NCBI RefSeq assembly: GCF_026167665.1
Contig: NZ_CP098740.1
Coordinates: 4,092,001-4,156,000, forward strand
Reading direction: 5' to 3'
Length of the DNA stretch: 64,000 nucleotides
Source of the DNA: Streptomyces drozdowiczii
GTDB taxonomy: Bacteria > Actinomycetota > Actinomycetes > Streptomycetales > Streptomycetaceae
In this document: positions 52,447 through 63,625 of the stretch, in pieces
Numbering within the stretch: the stretch's first letter is position 1
Layout of the letters: the number at the start of each line of letters is the position of its first letter
Translations under genes and position numbers: made by a program
The notes under the pieces: generated by a model
Told to the model about the DNA's origin: nothing
Seen by the model: only the letters and a program-made list of their open reading frames with translations
The model's database searches: none

Positions 52447-53226
52447 GTGGCCCGTATCCGGGTTCTCGTGGTGGACGACCACCGGATCTTCGCCGAATCG
52501 CTGGCCGCCGCGCTGGCGGCCGAGCCGGACGTCGAGGTGGCCGCGGCCGGCAGCGGCCCGGCCGCGCTGCGCTGTCTGGAGCGCGCGGCGGCCGAGGGCC
52601 GGGGATACGACGTGCTGCTGGCCGACGCGGAGCTGGGCGCCGCCGCCGTGCCCGCCCCGCGCCCCGGCCCGGGACCCGGCCCGGCCGGTCCGGTCGACGG
52701 GATCGCCCTGGTCGGCGCGGTCCGCGCGGCGCGTCCCTCGGTCCGTACGGTGGTGCTCGCCGAGAAGGACGACCCGGCCCGGGCCGCGCTCGCCCTCAAG
52801 GCCGGGGCCTGCGGCTGGGTCGCCAAGGACAGCTCGCTGCAACGGCTCCTCGCGGTGATCCGGGGGGTGCTGCGCGACGAGACGCATCTGCCCGCCGCGC
52901 TGCTGACGGGGGTGCTGCGCGAGCTGCTGGCCGACCGCAAGCACCGCACGGAGAGCGAGAAGCTGGTCGAGTCGCTGACCCCGCGCGAGCGCGAGGTGCT
53001 GCGGTGCATGGTGGCGGGCCTGGGCCGCAAGGCGGTCGCGGAGCGGCTGTTCCTCTCCCCGCACACCGTGCGCACCCACATGCAGAACGTGCTGGGGAAG
53101 CTGGGCGTGCACTCGACGCTGGCCGCCGTGGCGCTCGCCAGACGCGCGGGCGTCGGCCCGGTCGACCTGGCCCAGGAGCCGGGGCTAACCGGGGATGTTG
53201 TCGAACGGGGCGGTCAACTGGCGTAG
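52447..53226 (+). CDS. NarL/LuxR-type response regulator
   Basis: The 259-aa response regulator has a receiver domain (RIRVLVVDDHRIFAESLAAA, phospho-acceptor Asp in DVLLADAELG and Lys in VAKDSS). A Pro/Gly-rich insert (APRPGPGPGPAGP) sits just after the acceptor strand, followed by a LuxR HTH (SLTPREREVLRCMVAGLGRK, then LSPHTVRTHMQNVLGKLG). GTG 52447 with GGGGG upstream is used. It overlaps the convergent MarR gene by 42 bp. The cognate sensor is not in the window. Confidence 0.9.
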   Translation: MARIRVLVVDDHRIFAESLAAALAAEPDVEVAAAGSGPAALRCLERAAAEGRGYDVLLADAELGAAAVPAPRPGPGPGPAGPVDGIALVGAVRAARPSVRTVVLAEKDDPARAALALKAGACGWVAKDSSLQRLLAVIRGVLRDETHLPAALLTGVLRELLADRKHRTESEKLVESLTPREREVLRCMVAGLGRKAVAERLFLSPHTVRTHMQNVLGKLGVHSTLAAVALARRAGVGPVDLAQEPGLTGDVVERGGQLA

Positions 53227-53682
53227 CAGCCCGGCCAGTTCGGCGCGCTGCTGACGGGACAGCTCGCCGAGGATGGCGCGCTCCTGGGCGAGGAGGCCCG
53301 CCAGGGACTGGTCGGCCTTGTCGCGGCCCTCGGCGGTGAGCCGGACGAGGACGCCGCGCCGGTCGCTGGGGTCGGGCAGCCGCTCGACCAGGTTCTTCTT
53401 GGTGAGCCGGTCGATGCGGTTGGTCATCGTGCCCGAGGTGACCAGCGTCTGGGTGAGCAGCTGGCCGGGGGAGAGCTGATACGGGGCGCCGGCCCGGCGC
53501 AGCGAGGTGAGCACGTCGAACTCCCACGGTTCGAGCTGGTGCTCGGCGAAGGCGATGCGGCGGGCCCGGTCGAGGTGGCGGGCCAGGCGGGAGACGCGGC
53601 TGAGGACCTCGAGCGGTTCCACGTCGAGGTCGGGGCGCTCGCGGCGCCATGCAGCGACCAGACGGTCGACCTCGTCCTCCAT
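53185..53682 (-). CDS. MarR-family regulator
   Basis: The 165-aa winged-helix protein has the MarR core EFDVLTSLRRAGAPYQLSPG, LVTSGTMTNRIDRL recognition helix, and the wing DPSDRRGVLVRLTAEG. ATG 53682 is used, in a family-consistent position. It is divergent from tam and separated by two palindromes at 53719-53746 that are the probable operators, so it likely represses itself and the tam-VOC pair. Confidence 0.92.
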   Translation of the reverse strand: MEDEVDRLVAAWRRERPDLDVEPLEVLSRVSRLARHLDRARRIAFAEHQLEPWEFDVLTSLRRAGAPYQLSPGQLLTQTLVTSGTMTNRIDRLTKKNLVERLPDPSDRRGVLVRLTAEGRDKADQSLAGLLAQERAILGELSRQQRAELAGLLRQLTAPFDNIPG

Positions 53683-53718
53683 GTGGATCAGTGTAGATGG
53701 TCTGTCGACATGAAGTCT

Positions 53719-53746
53719 CTTGAATTCAAGTGTCTTGACATCAAGA
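53719..53746. promoter_or_regulatory. Two adjacent MarR-type operators
   Basis: CTTGAATTCAAG (53719-53730) and TCTTGACATCAAGA (53733-53746) are adjacent palindromes sharing CTTGA half-sites. They lie between the MarR start (53682) and the tam start (53771), as expected for a shared MarR operator. Confidence 0.75.
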
Positions 53747-53770
53747 TATTGCCTGATCATCCTGGAAACC

Positions 53771-54571
53771 ATGACCGCACCCCTCTGGGACCCGCAGCAG
53801 TACCTGCGCCACGCGGACCACCGCACCCGCCCCTTCCACGACCTCCTGGCCCGCGTCCCCGACCCGCCCGGCGCGCCCGCGCCCCGCGTCGCGGACCTCG
53901 GCTGCGGCGCCGGCAACGTCACCGCCCTGCTCGCCGCACGCTGGCCGCACGCCAGGATCACCGGCTACGACAACTCCCCGCAGATGCTGGAGAGGGCCCG
54001 CGCCCACGCCACGGAGCTGCTGGACTTCACCGAGGCCGACGCGGCCACCTGGGCCCCCTCCGAGCCGTACGGCCTGATCGTCTCCAACGCCCTGCTCCAG
54101 TGGGTCCCCGGCCACGCCGACCGCCTGCCGCTCTGGCTGGACGCCCTGCTCCCCGGCGGCACCCTCGCCCTCCAGGTCCCCGGCAACTTCGACCAGCCCT
54201 CGCACGTCCTGATGCGCGAACTCGCGGACTCCCCCCGCTGGCGCCCCCGCCTCGGCGGCCTGCTGCGCCACGCGGACGCCGTGCTGAGCCCCGCCGGATA
54301 CCTGGACGCGCTGACCGGCCCAGGCACCACGGCCGACGTCTGGGAGACCACGTACCTCCACCTGCTCCCGGGCGAGGACCCCGTCCTGGACTGGGTCAAG
54401 GGCACCGGCCTGCGCCCCGTCCTCACCGCCCTCGCCGACGACGAGGAGGCCCGGGACGCCTTCCTCGCCGAGTACCGCGACCGGCTGCGCACGGCCTACC
54501 CGAAGGGCCCGCACGGCACGGTCTTCCCCTTCCGCCGCATCTTCGCCGTCGCCCACCGGGAGAACCGATGA
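53771..54571 (+). CDS. tam: Trans-aconitate 2-methyltransferase
   Basis: The 266-aa SAM methyltransferase has PPRVADLGCGAGNVT-like motif I (VADLGCGAGN) and the Tam-specific start LWDPQQYLRHADHRTRPFHD. NALLQWVPGH is motif IV. It methylates trans-aconitate, a toxic byproduct of aconitase. ATG 53771 follows GGAAACC. The VOC gene overlaps by 4 bp (ATGA). Confidence 0.9.
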   Translation: MTAPLWDPQQYLRHADHRTRPFHDLLARVPDPPGAPAPRVADLGCGAGNVTALLAARWPHARITGYDNSPQMLERARAHATELLDFTEADAATWAPSEPYGLIVSNALLQWVPGHADRLPLWLDALLPGGTLALQVPGNFDQPSHVLMRELADSPRWRPRLGGLLRHADAVLSPAGYLDALTGPGTTADVWETTYLHLLPGEDPVLDWVKGTGLRPVLTALADDEEARDAFLAEYRDRLRTAYPKGPHGTVFPFRRIFAVAHRENR

Positions 54572-54933
54572 TCGCCTCGCTCGACCACGTCCAGCTCGCC
54601 GCCCCCGCCGGCAGCGAGGAAGCCCTGCGCGCGTACTACACGGACGTCCTCGGCATGACGGAGATCCCGAAGCCGCCGGTGCTCGCGGCCCGGGGCGGCT
54701 GCTGGTTCGCCGCCGGGCCGGTCCAGCTGCACCTGGGCATCGAGGCGGACTTCCGCCCGGCCCGCAAGGCCCACCCGGGTCTGCGGGTCACGGACATCGG
54801 GGCGTACGCGGCCCGGCTGGCCGAGCGCGGCGCCGAGGTGGTCTGGGACGACAACCTGCCGGGCCACCGCCGCTTCTACAGCCACGACCCGGTGGGCAAC
54901 CGGCTGGAGTTCCTGGAGCCGGTCACGGGCTGA
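54568..54933 (+). CDS. VOC/glyoxalase-fold protein
   Basis: The 121-aa protein is one VOC domain: SLDHVQLAAPAGSEEALRAY at the start, HLGIEADF at the mid metal-site and VGNRLEFLEPV at the end with the last Glu ligand. It may detoxify a small carbonyl or bind an antibiotic. It is coupled to tam and probably under the same MarR control. Confidence 0.85.
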   Translation: MIASLDHVQLAAPAGSEEALRAYYTDVLGMTEIPKPPVLAARGGCWFAAGPVQLHLGIEADFRPARKAHPGLRVTDIGAYAARLAERGAEVVWDDNLPGHRRFYSHDPVGNRLEFLEPVTG

Positions 54934-54942
54934 GACACGGCA

Positions 54943-54976
54943 GCGCCCCGCCCCCGCGACCGCGGGAACGGGGCGC
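54943..54976. terminator. Bidirectional terminator hairpin
   Basis: GCGCCCCG at 54943-54950 and CGGGGCGC at 54969-54976 plus the inner CCCGCG/CGCGGG pairs form a strong stem between the VOC gene and the convergent FG-GAP gene. A similar hairpin ends the next FG-GAP gene (56862-56895). Confidence 0.75.
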
Positions 54977-54991
54977 CGTGGGTCACACGCC

Positions 54992-56733
54992 CTAGTACAG
55001 GCCGTTGTAGATGTCCCAGCCGTAGCCGATCTTGACGCGCTTGGCGATCGTGCCGGTGCCGGTGGACGAGTAGCGGTACACGTCGCCCTTGCCGTCGACG
55101 CCCACGAGGTCGGCCTTGCCGTCGCCGTCGAGGTCGCCGGGGGCGGCGAACTGCTTGTAGATGTTGTAGCCGGTGCCGATCTGGGAGCGGGCCGAGAGCG
55201 GCTTGGCGGCGTCGCCGGTGCCCTTGTACAGGTAGAGCGTGCCGTCCGTCGCGCGGGCCACCACGTCCGCGATGCCGTCGCCGCTGAGGTCACCGGCGCC
55301 GACGATCGTGTTGTACGTGTTGTAGCCGTAGCCGACCTTGACCTTGGCCGCGAACTTCGTACCGAGCCCGTTGCCCTGGTACAGGTACAGGTCGCCCTTG
55401 GTGTCGCGGGCCAGCACGTCGCCCTTGCCGTCACCGCTCAGGTCGCCGGGGCCGGTCAGGCTGTTGTAGACCTGCCAGCCGGAGCCGATCTCCTCGGCGC
55501 CGACCCAGAGGGTGCCGTTGTAGACCTGGAGCAGGTCGCCCCAGCCGTCGTTGTCCAGCGAGGAGGCCAGCGACAGGCTCACCTGGTTCCAGCCGGTGTC
55601 CGAGCTGTCCAGCTGACGCGGGAAGAAGTTCTCGTTGTTCCGGCTCTGGTACCAGTACAGGCTGCCGCCCGTGGTCCGCGCCTCCAGCTCCTGCTTGCCC
55701 CAGGCCGGGTTGCCGCCCGCGCCGGCGAAGAGCGCCGCCGCGTTCCAGCCCGTGCCGCCCTCGACGCGCGGCTTGAAGGTGCCGTCGCCGTTGGCGAGGT
55801 ACGTGTAGAGCGCGCCGCCCGGCTTACGGGCGACGATGTCGCCCAGGCCGTCGCCGTCGAGGTCGTCGAAGCTGATCAGCTGGTTGTAGATGTCCCAGCC
55901 GTAGCCGATCTTCACGCGCGCCTCGAAGGGCTTCGCCGCGTCGCCGGTGCCGGCGTAGAAGTACACGTCACCCGCCGGCGTACGGGCGATGATGTCGCCC
56001 AGGCCGTCTCCGTCGACATCGTTGGCGCCCACGATCTGGTCGTAGACGTCCCAGCCGTAACCGACCTTGACACCGGCCTTGAAGGGCTCGCTGTCCACGT
56101 TGCCGGTGGAGATGTAGACGTAGACGTCGCCGGAGGGCGTACGCGCGAGCAGGTCGCCGCGGCCGTCGCCGTCCAGGTCGCCGGGGGCGGAGACCTTGTT
56201 GTACTTCTGCCAGCCGTTGCCCGACCAGGTGGCGTAGCCGGTGCCGTCCGTGCCCCCGCTCCGGTAGAGCGAGAGCGTGCCCGACGCCGACAGCGTCAGG
56301 ACCTCGGCCATACCGCTGCCGTCGAGGTCGCCCGGCGTGATGATGTCCTTGGGCGTCTCGTACTGGTCGTCGCTGTTGATCGTGTACGGGTGCGAGTCCG
56401 AAGTGGCCGTGACGGCGTACGTGTTGCCGTCCAGACCCCGGTACAGCATGTCGCCGGCGCCGTCGCCGTCCAGGTCGCCGCGCGGCTTCGCCGGGACGAC
56501 GGCGGACGGGGACTGCCTGCCCGGCGCGGCCGACGCGCCGGACTTCTTCTTCGCCGTGGTGCGCTTCGGCAGGCTCAGCGTCGGCCGGCCGCCGGGCGCG
56601 GGGGCGTGCTGCGCGGTGGCGCCGCTCGGGCGGGCGCCGAGTCATCGGCCGAGGCCGGGGCCGCCAGCAGCATGCCGGCGGAGAGAACGAGTGCGGTGCA
56701 GGCCGCGATCCGGCTCGCGCGCTTGGAGCGCAC
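54992..56733 (-). CDS. Secreted FG-GAP/VCBS-repeat protein, paralogue 1, apparent frameshift
   Basis: One base added near 56624-56633 gives 580 aa, exactly the length of the tandem paralogue at 56919-58661. It has a signal peptide (CTALVLSAGMLLAAPASADD) from GTG 56733 and about ten FG-GAP-like blades (motifs such as GDLDGDGRGDLLARTPSGD and GYGWDIYNQL). Such propellers with Asp-rich Ca-binding turns are secreted or cell-surface proteins; function is unknown. The first blade is GAGDMLYRGLDGN. The break lies in a GC-rich linker. Confidence 0.88.
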
Positions 56734-56861
56734 GACGGAACGGCCGGGTTCCACAGAAGTCAAAGCCCCCCCAGGGGTCAAGTGGTGGAACCGGGAGAAA
56801 CGCCTTCACGGGCACGGTACGTGCAGGGTGAAGCATTCCCGGGATGTGCCCAGACTCTACA

Positions 56862-56895
56862 ACGCCCCGCCCCCGCACGGGCGGGAACGGGGCGT
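56862..56895. terminator. Terminator hairpin after FG-GAP paralogue 2
   Basis: ACGCCCCG (56862-56869) and CGGGGCGT (56888-56895) pair around a GC-rich loop, downstream of the minus-strand gene at 56919 and upstream of paralogue 1. It resembles the hairpin after paralogue 1, so the duplication unit includes the terminator. Confidence 0.7.
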
Positions 56896-56918
56896 CATGG
56901 TCCGGCGGCCGGACGGGC

Positions 56919-58661
56919 CTAGTAGAGGCCGTTGTAGATGTCCCAGCCGTAGCCGATCTTCACGCGCTTCTCGATCTTGCCGGTGCCGGTGGACGAGTAG
57001 CGGTACACGTCGCCCTTGCCGTCGACGCCGACCAGGTCGGCCTTGCCGTCGCCGTCGAGGTCGCCGGGGGCCGCGAACTGCTTGTACGTGTTGTAGCCGT
57101 AGCCGAGCTTCACGCGGGCCTTCAGCGGCTTGGTGGCGCTGCCCGTGCCCTTGTACAGGTACAGGTTGCCCTTGGTGTCGCGGGCCACCACGTCCGCGAT
57201 GCCGTCGCCGCTGAGGTCACCGGCGCCGACGATCTTGTTGTACGTGTTGAAGCCGTAGCCGACCTTGATCCTGGACGCGAGCTTGGTGCCGAGCCCGTTG
57301 CCCTTGAACAGGTACAGGTCGCCGGACTTGGTGCGGCCGAGCAGGTCGCCCTTGCCGTCACCGCTCAGGTCGCCGGGGCCGACGATGGCGCTGTAGCCGC
57401 TCCAGCCGCCGCCGAGCGACGAGCCCTCGTTGTACAGCGTGCCGTTGTACGACTCCGTCAGGTCGGCCATGCCGTCGTTGTCGAGCGACGACGGGAAGCT
57501 GATGTTCGCGCCGGCCCAGCCGCCGCTGTCGCTCGCCTGGATACGGGCGCTCAGCTTGCCGTTGTTCTTGGCGTAGTACCAGTAGAGCGTGCCGCCCTTG
57601 GTACGGGCCATCAGCTCGTTCTTGCCGAAGTCCGGGTTGCTGCCCTGGCCCGTGAAGAGGGACGAGGCGTTCCAGCCGGTGCCGCCGGCCGTCCGCTTGA
57701 GGAAGGTGCCGTAGCCGGTGGACTCGTAGAAGTACAGCGTGCCGCCGGGCGTACGCGCCATCAGGTCGCCGAGGCCGTCGCCGGTGGCGTCGTCCGTGGC
57801 GATGATCTGGTTGTACGTGTCGTACCCGTAGCCGACCTTGACGCGGGCCTTGTACGGCGACGCGGCCTTGCCGGTGCCCGCGTAGTAGTACAGGTCCCCG
57901 GCGGGCGTACGGGTGTAGAGGTCGCCGATCCCGTCGCCGTTGACGTCGTTCGCGCCGACGATCTGGTCGTACGAGCCCCAGCCGTAGCCCACCTTGACAC
58001 CGGCCTTGAAGGGGGCGCCGAAGACGTTGCCGGTGGCCGCGTACAGGTAGATGTCGCCGGACGGCGTACGGGCGAGCAGGTCGCCCTTGCCGTCGCCGGT
58101 CAGGTCGCCGGCGGCGACGACCTTGTTGTACCGCTGCCAGCCGGTGCCGGACCAGTCGGCGTAGCCGGTGTCGCTGGTGCCCAGGATCTGGTGGATCGAG
58201 AGCGTGCCGGTCGCCGACAGGGTGAGCAGCTCGGGCGCGCCGTCGCCGTTCAGGTCGCCCGGCGTGATGACGTCCTTGAGCCGCTCCTCGTAGTCGCCGG
58301 TGGTCACGTAGAACTCGTACCCGTCCGACCCCTTCGCCGGAATGAGGTAGTAGTGGCCGTCGATACCGCGGTACAGCGTGTCGCTGTAGCCGTCGCGGTC
58401 CACGTCGAAGCGCGGCGCGGCGGGAACGACCGCCGCCTTCACGCCCTCGGCCTGCGCGGCCCGCGACTTCTTCTTCGCGGTGGGCGCGGGCAGCGTCAGC
58501 GTGGGCTGCGCGTCGAGGGCGGGGACGCGGGGCTGGGCGGCGCGGTGCGGCGCGGGTGCCGCGTCATCGGCCGAGGCCGGAGCGGCCAGCAGCATGCCGG
58601 CCGAGAGAACGAGTGCGGTGCAGGCGGCGAGCCGCCGCGCACGCTTCGAGCGTGCGGGCAT
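56919..58661 (-). CDS. Secreted FG-GAP/VCBS-repeat protein, paralogue 2
   Basis: The intact 580-aa protein has a signal peptide (RRLAACTALVLSAGMLLAAP, then ASADD), a linker with KKKSRAAQAEG, and about ten FG-GAP-like blades ending GYGWDIYNGLY, as in paralogue 1. The start is ATG 58661; about 115 bp upstream are shared with paralogue 1 (GTGGAACCGGGAGAA block and CATTCCCGGGATGT), so both have related promoters. Function is unknown. The genes may respond to the same signal. Confidence 0.88.
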   Translation of the reverse strand: MPARSKRARRLAACTALVLSAGMLLAAPASADDAAPAPHRAAQPRVPALDAQPTLTLPAPTAKKKSRAAQAEGVKAAVVPAAPRFDVDRDGYSDTLYRGIDGHYYLIPAKGSDGYEFYVTTGDYEERLKDVITPGDLNGDGAPELLTLSATGTLSIHQILGTSDTGYADWSGTGWQRYNKVVAAGDLTGDGKGDLLARTPSGDIYLYAATGNVFGAPFKAGVKVGYGWGSYDQIVGANDVNGDGIGDLYTRTPAGDLYYYAGTGKAASPYKARVKVGYGYDTYNQIIATDDATGDGLGDLMARTPGGTLYFYESTGYGTFLKRTAGGTGWNASSLFTGQGSNPDFGKNELMARTKGGTLYWYYAKNNGKLSARIQASDSGGWAGANISFPSSLDNDGMADLTESYNGTLYNEGSSLGGGWSGYSAIVGPGDLSGDGKGDLLGRTKSGDLYLFKGNGLGTKLASRIKVGYGFNTYNKIVGAGDLSGDGIADVVARDTKGNLYLYKGTGSATKPLKARVKLGYGYNTYKQFAAPGDLDGDGKADLVGVDGKGDVYRYSSTGTGKIEKRVKIGYGWDIYNGLY

Positions 58662-58840
58662 GGCACGGCCGGGTTCCACAGAAGTCAAAGCCCCCCCAGG
58701 GGTACGTGGTGGAACCGGGAGAACGGCCTTCACAAGTGCGTCACGCGCAGGGTGAGGCATTCCCGGGATGTTCACAGACTCTACAACTGTGACTGCCGGG
58801 ACTGAAGTGGTTTACCGATGAAACAAGATTGATTCGGCCG
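58662..58840. promoter_or_regulatory. Promoter region of FG-GAP paralogue 2
   Basis: This 179-bp gap holds the shared upstream block of the two FG-GAP genes (58686-58790), with the conserved CATTCCCGGGATGT near 58757-58770, which contains a CATTCCCGGGATG near-palindrome. The same block precedes paralogue 1 at about 56780-56862. The rest carries no recognisable signal. Confidence 0.5.
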
Positions 58841-59526
58841 TCAGCTCTTGCGGTGCCCTATCAGCCGCGGCTTCGACTCCAGGTTCTCCAGACCGTGCCA
58901 GGCCAGGTTCACCAGATGGGCCGCGACCTCCGCCTTCTTCGGCTTGCGCGCGTTCACCCACCACTGGCCCGTCAGCGCCACCATGCCCACCAGCGCCTGC
59001 GCGTACAGCGGGGCCAGCTTCGGATCGAAGCCCCGGGCCTTGAACTCCAGGCCGAGGATGTCCTCGACCTGGGTCGCGATATCGCTGATCAAGGAGGCGA
59101 AGGTGCCCGTCGACTGGGCGACCGGCGAGTCCCGGACCAGGATGCGGAACCCGTCGGTGTACGTCTCGATGTAGTCGAGGAGCGCGAACGCCGCCTGCTC
59201 CAGGAGCTCCCGGGGTGCCCTGCGGTCAGGGCGCTCGTCACCATGTCCAGCAGCTGGCGCATCTCCCGGTCCACCACGACCGCGTACAGCCCCTCCTTGC
59301 CGCCGAAGTGTTCGTAGACGACCGGCTTCGACACCCCCGCGCGGGCCGCGATCTCCTCGACCGACGTGCCCTCGAAGCCCTTGTCGGCGAACAGGGTGCG
59401 ACCGATGTCCAGCAGCTGCTCGCGGCGTTCCTTCCCCGTCATCCGCACCCGGCGGACCCGCCGGGACGAAGGTGCACGGGTGTTCTCGCTGCCTGCGCTG
59501 GAGTCGGTCGCCACATCGTCCATCAT
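58841..59526 (-). CDS. TetR-family regulator next to desaturase, apparent frameshift
   Basis: The product is 228 aa after one base is added in the G-run at 59212-59215. The HTH EEIAARAGVSKPVVYEHFGG is at about residue 60. The C-terminal TetR domain with QWWVNARKPKKAEVAAHLVN follows the break. Its ATG (59526) overlaps the desaturase stop by 4 bases, so it is coupled to that gene. As with DesT-type regulators, it is likely to sense acyl-CoAs and control desaturase expression. Two palindromes upstream of the desaturase fit as operators. Confidence 0.9.
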
Positions 59527-60505
59527 GCCGCGTCGGCCGCCGCGCGGTTGCGCCGGGACTCGATACGCGCCTCGTCCGGCCAGCGCACGTCGTACGCCCA
59601 GCCGGCCTGCTCGAACCAGCGGATGAGACGCGCGCTCGAGTCGATCTGACCGCGCATCACGCCGTGCCGGGCGCTCGTCGGGTCCGCGTGGTGCAGGTTG
59701 TGCCAGGACTCGCCGCAGGACAGGACCGCCAGCCACCACACGTTGCCGGACCTGTCACGGGACTTGAAGGGGCGCTTGCCGACCGCGTGGCAGATCGAGT
59801 TGATCGACCACGTTACGTGGTGCAGCAGCGCCACCCGTACCAGCGAACCCCAGAAGAACGCCGTCGCCGCACCCCACCACGACATCGTCACCAGACCGCC
59901 GACCAGCGGGGGATCGCCAGCGAGATGATCGTGAAGGTCATGAAGTGACGCGAGATCCGGCGGATCGCCGGGTCCTTGACCAGGTCCGGCGCGTACTTCT
60001 GCTGCGGGGTCTGCTCCTCGTCGAACATCCACGCGATGTGGGCCCACCACAGGCCCTTCAGCAGCGCCGGCAGCGTCTCGCCGAACCGCCACGGCGAGTG
60101 CGGGTCGCCTTCCGCGTCCGAGAACCGGTGGTGCTTGCGGTGATCGGCCACCCAGCGCACCAGAGGGCCCTCGACCGCCAGCGAACCGGCCACCGCCAGG
60201 GCGATGCGGAGCGGACGCTTCGCCTTGAACGAGCCGTGCGTGAAGTACCGGTGGAAGCCGATCGTGATGCCGTGGCAGCCGATGTAGTACATCGCCACCA
60301 GCAGACCCAGATCGAGCCAGCTCACACCGCGGCCCCAGGCCAGCGGCACCGCCGCCACCAGGGCCACGAACGGCACGACGATGAACAGCAGGAGCGCGAT
60401 CTGCTCGATCGACCGCTTGTTGTCCCCGCCGAGCGTGGCGGGAGGAAGAGCCTGATCACCGGCTGCCGGGTCGGCGGCCTCGATCACATCGGGGCTGGTC
60501 TTCAT
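59523..60505 (-). CDS. Acyl-CoA/acyl-lipid delta-9 desaturase, apparent frameshift
   Basis: The product is a 327-aa membrane di-iron enzyme after one base is added in the G-run at 59908-59912. The three histidine boxes are HRYFTH, HRKHH and (after the break) HNLHH, with four membrane helices. It introduces a cis double bond into fatty acyl chains to tune membrane fluidity. ATG 60505 is used. The TetR gene follows in the same operon, and two inverted repeats lie about 40 bp upstream. Confidence 0.9.
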
Positions 60506-60838
60506 GGGGAGTCCCCTGGGGGTGAGAACGGGACGGACAACCGGGTTACGCATCCGTAACCTACGGCTTCGTAAGTATGGCAGCGCGAAGGCCCGCCCAC
60601 GAGAGGGCGAAACACCGCGCACAGACGCGCGAATACCGGGTAGACACACACCGCGTACCCCGGCCGGGCCCCCGGCAACACGGACGGCCGCCCGGGGCGC
60701 GAACAGCGCCGAAAGCACGGACACCTATCCTGGAGAGGTCGGACAGCGCGGTCCGCACCCTGCTTTCCGGGGTGGCGTCGGCATCCGCCGACCGCGGTCC
60801 CGGGTCCCGTGCACAACCACTGCAAGGAGCCGCACACT
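60506..60838. other. Divergent intergenic region between desaturase and ppc
   Basis: The 333 bp hold the two desaturase operators at the left end and the AAGGAG ribosome site of ppc at 60824-60829. I see no gene and no other clear structure; long open frames here are extensions of noncoding antisense frames. Confidence 0.6.
60544..60573. promoter_or_regulatory. Two TTACG-N4-CGTAA operators upstream of desaturase
   Basis: GGTTACG-CATC-CGTAACC (60544-60561) is a perfect 7-4-7 inverted repeat. Right beside it TACG-GCTT-CGTA (60562-60573) has the same spacing. They lie 40-70 bp upstream of the desaturase start, a fitting place for the TetR regulator of the same operon. Confidence 0.7.
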
Positions 60839-63568
<2,730 letters not shown>

Positions 63569-63583
63569 CCCGGCACCGCACGA

Positions 63584-63620
63584 CGACGGGGCGCGGGGAC
63601 CACCTCCCCGCGCCCCGTCG
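63584..63620. terminator. Bidirectional terminator hairpin
   Basis: A stem of 15-16 bp (63584-63599 with 63605-63620) around a 5-nt loop lies 16 bp after the ppc stop and just before the stop of the convergent membrane-protein gene, serving both. Confidence 0.85.
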
Positions 63621-63625
63621 CGCGT

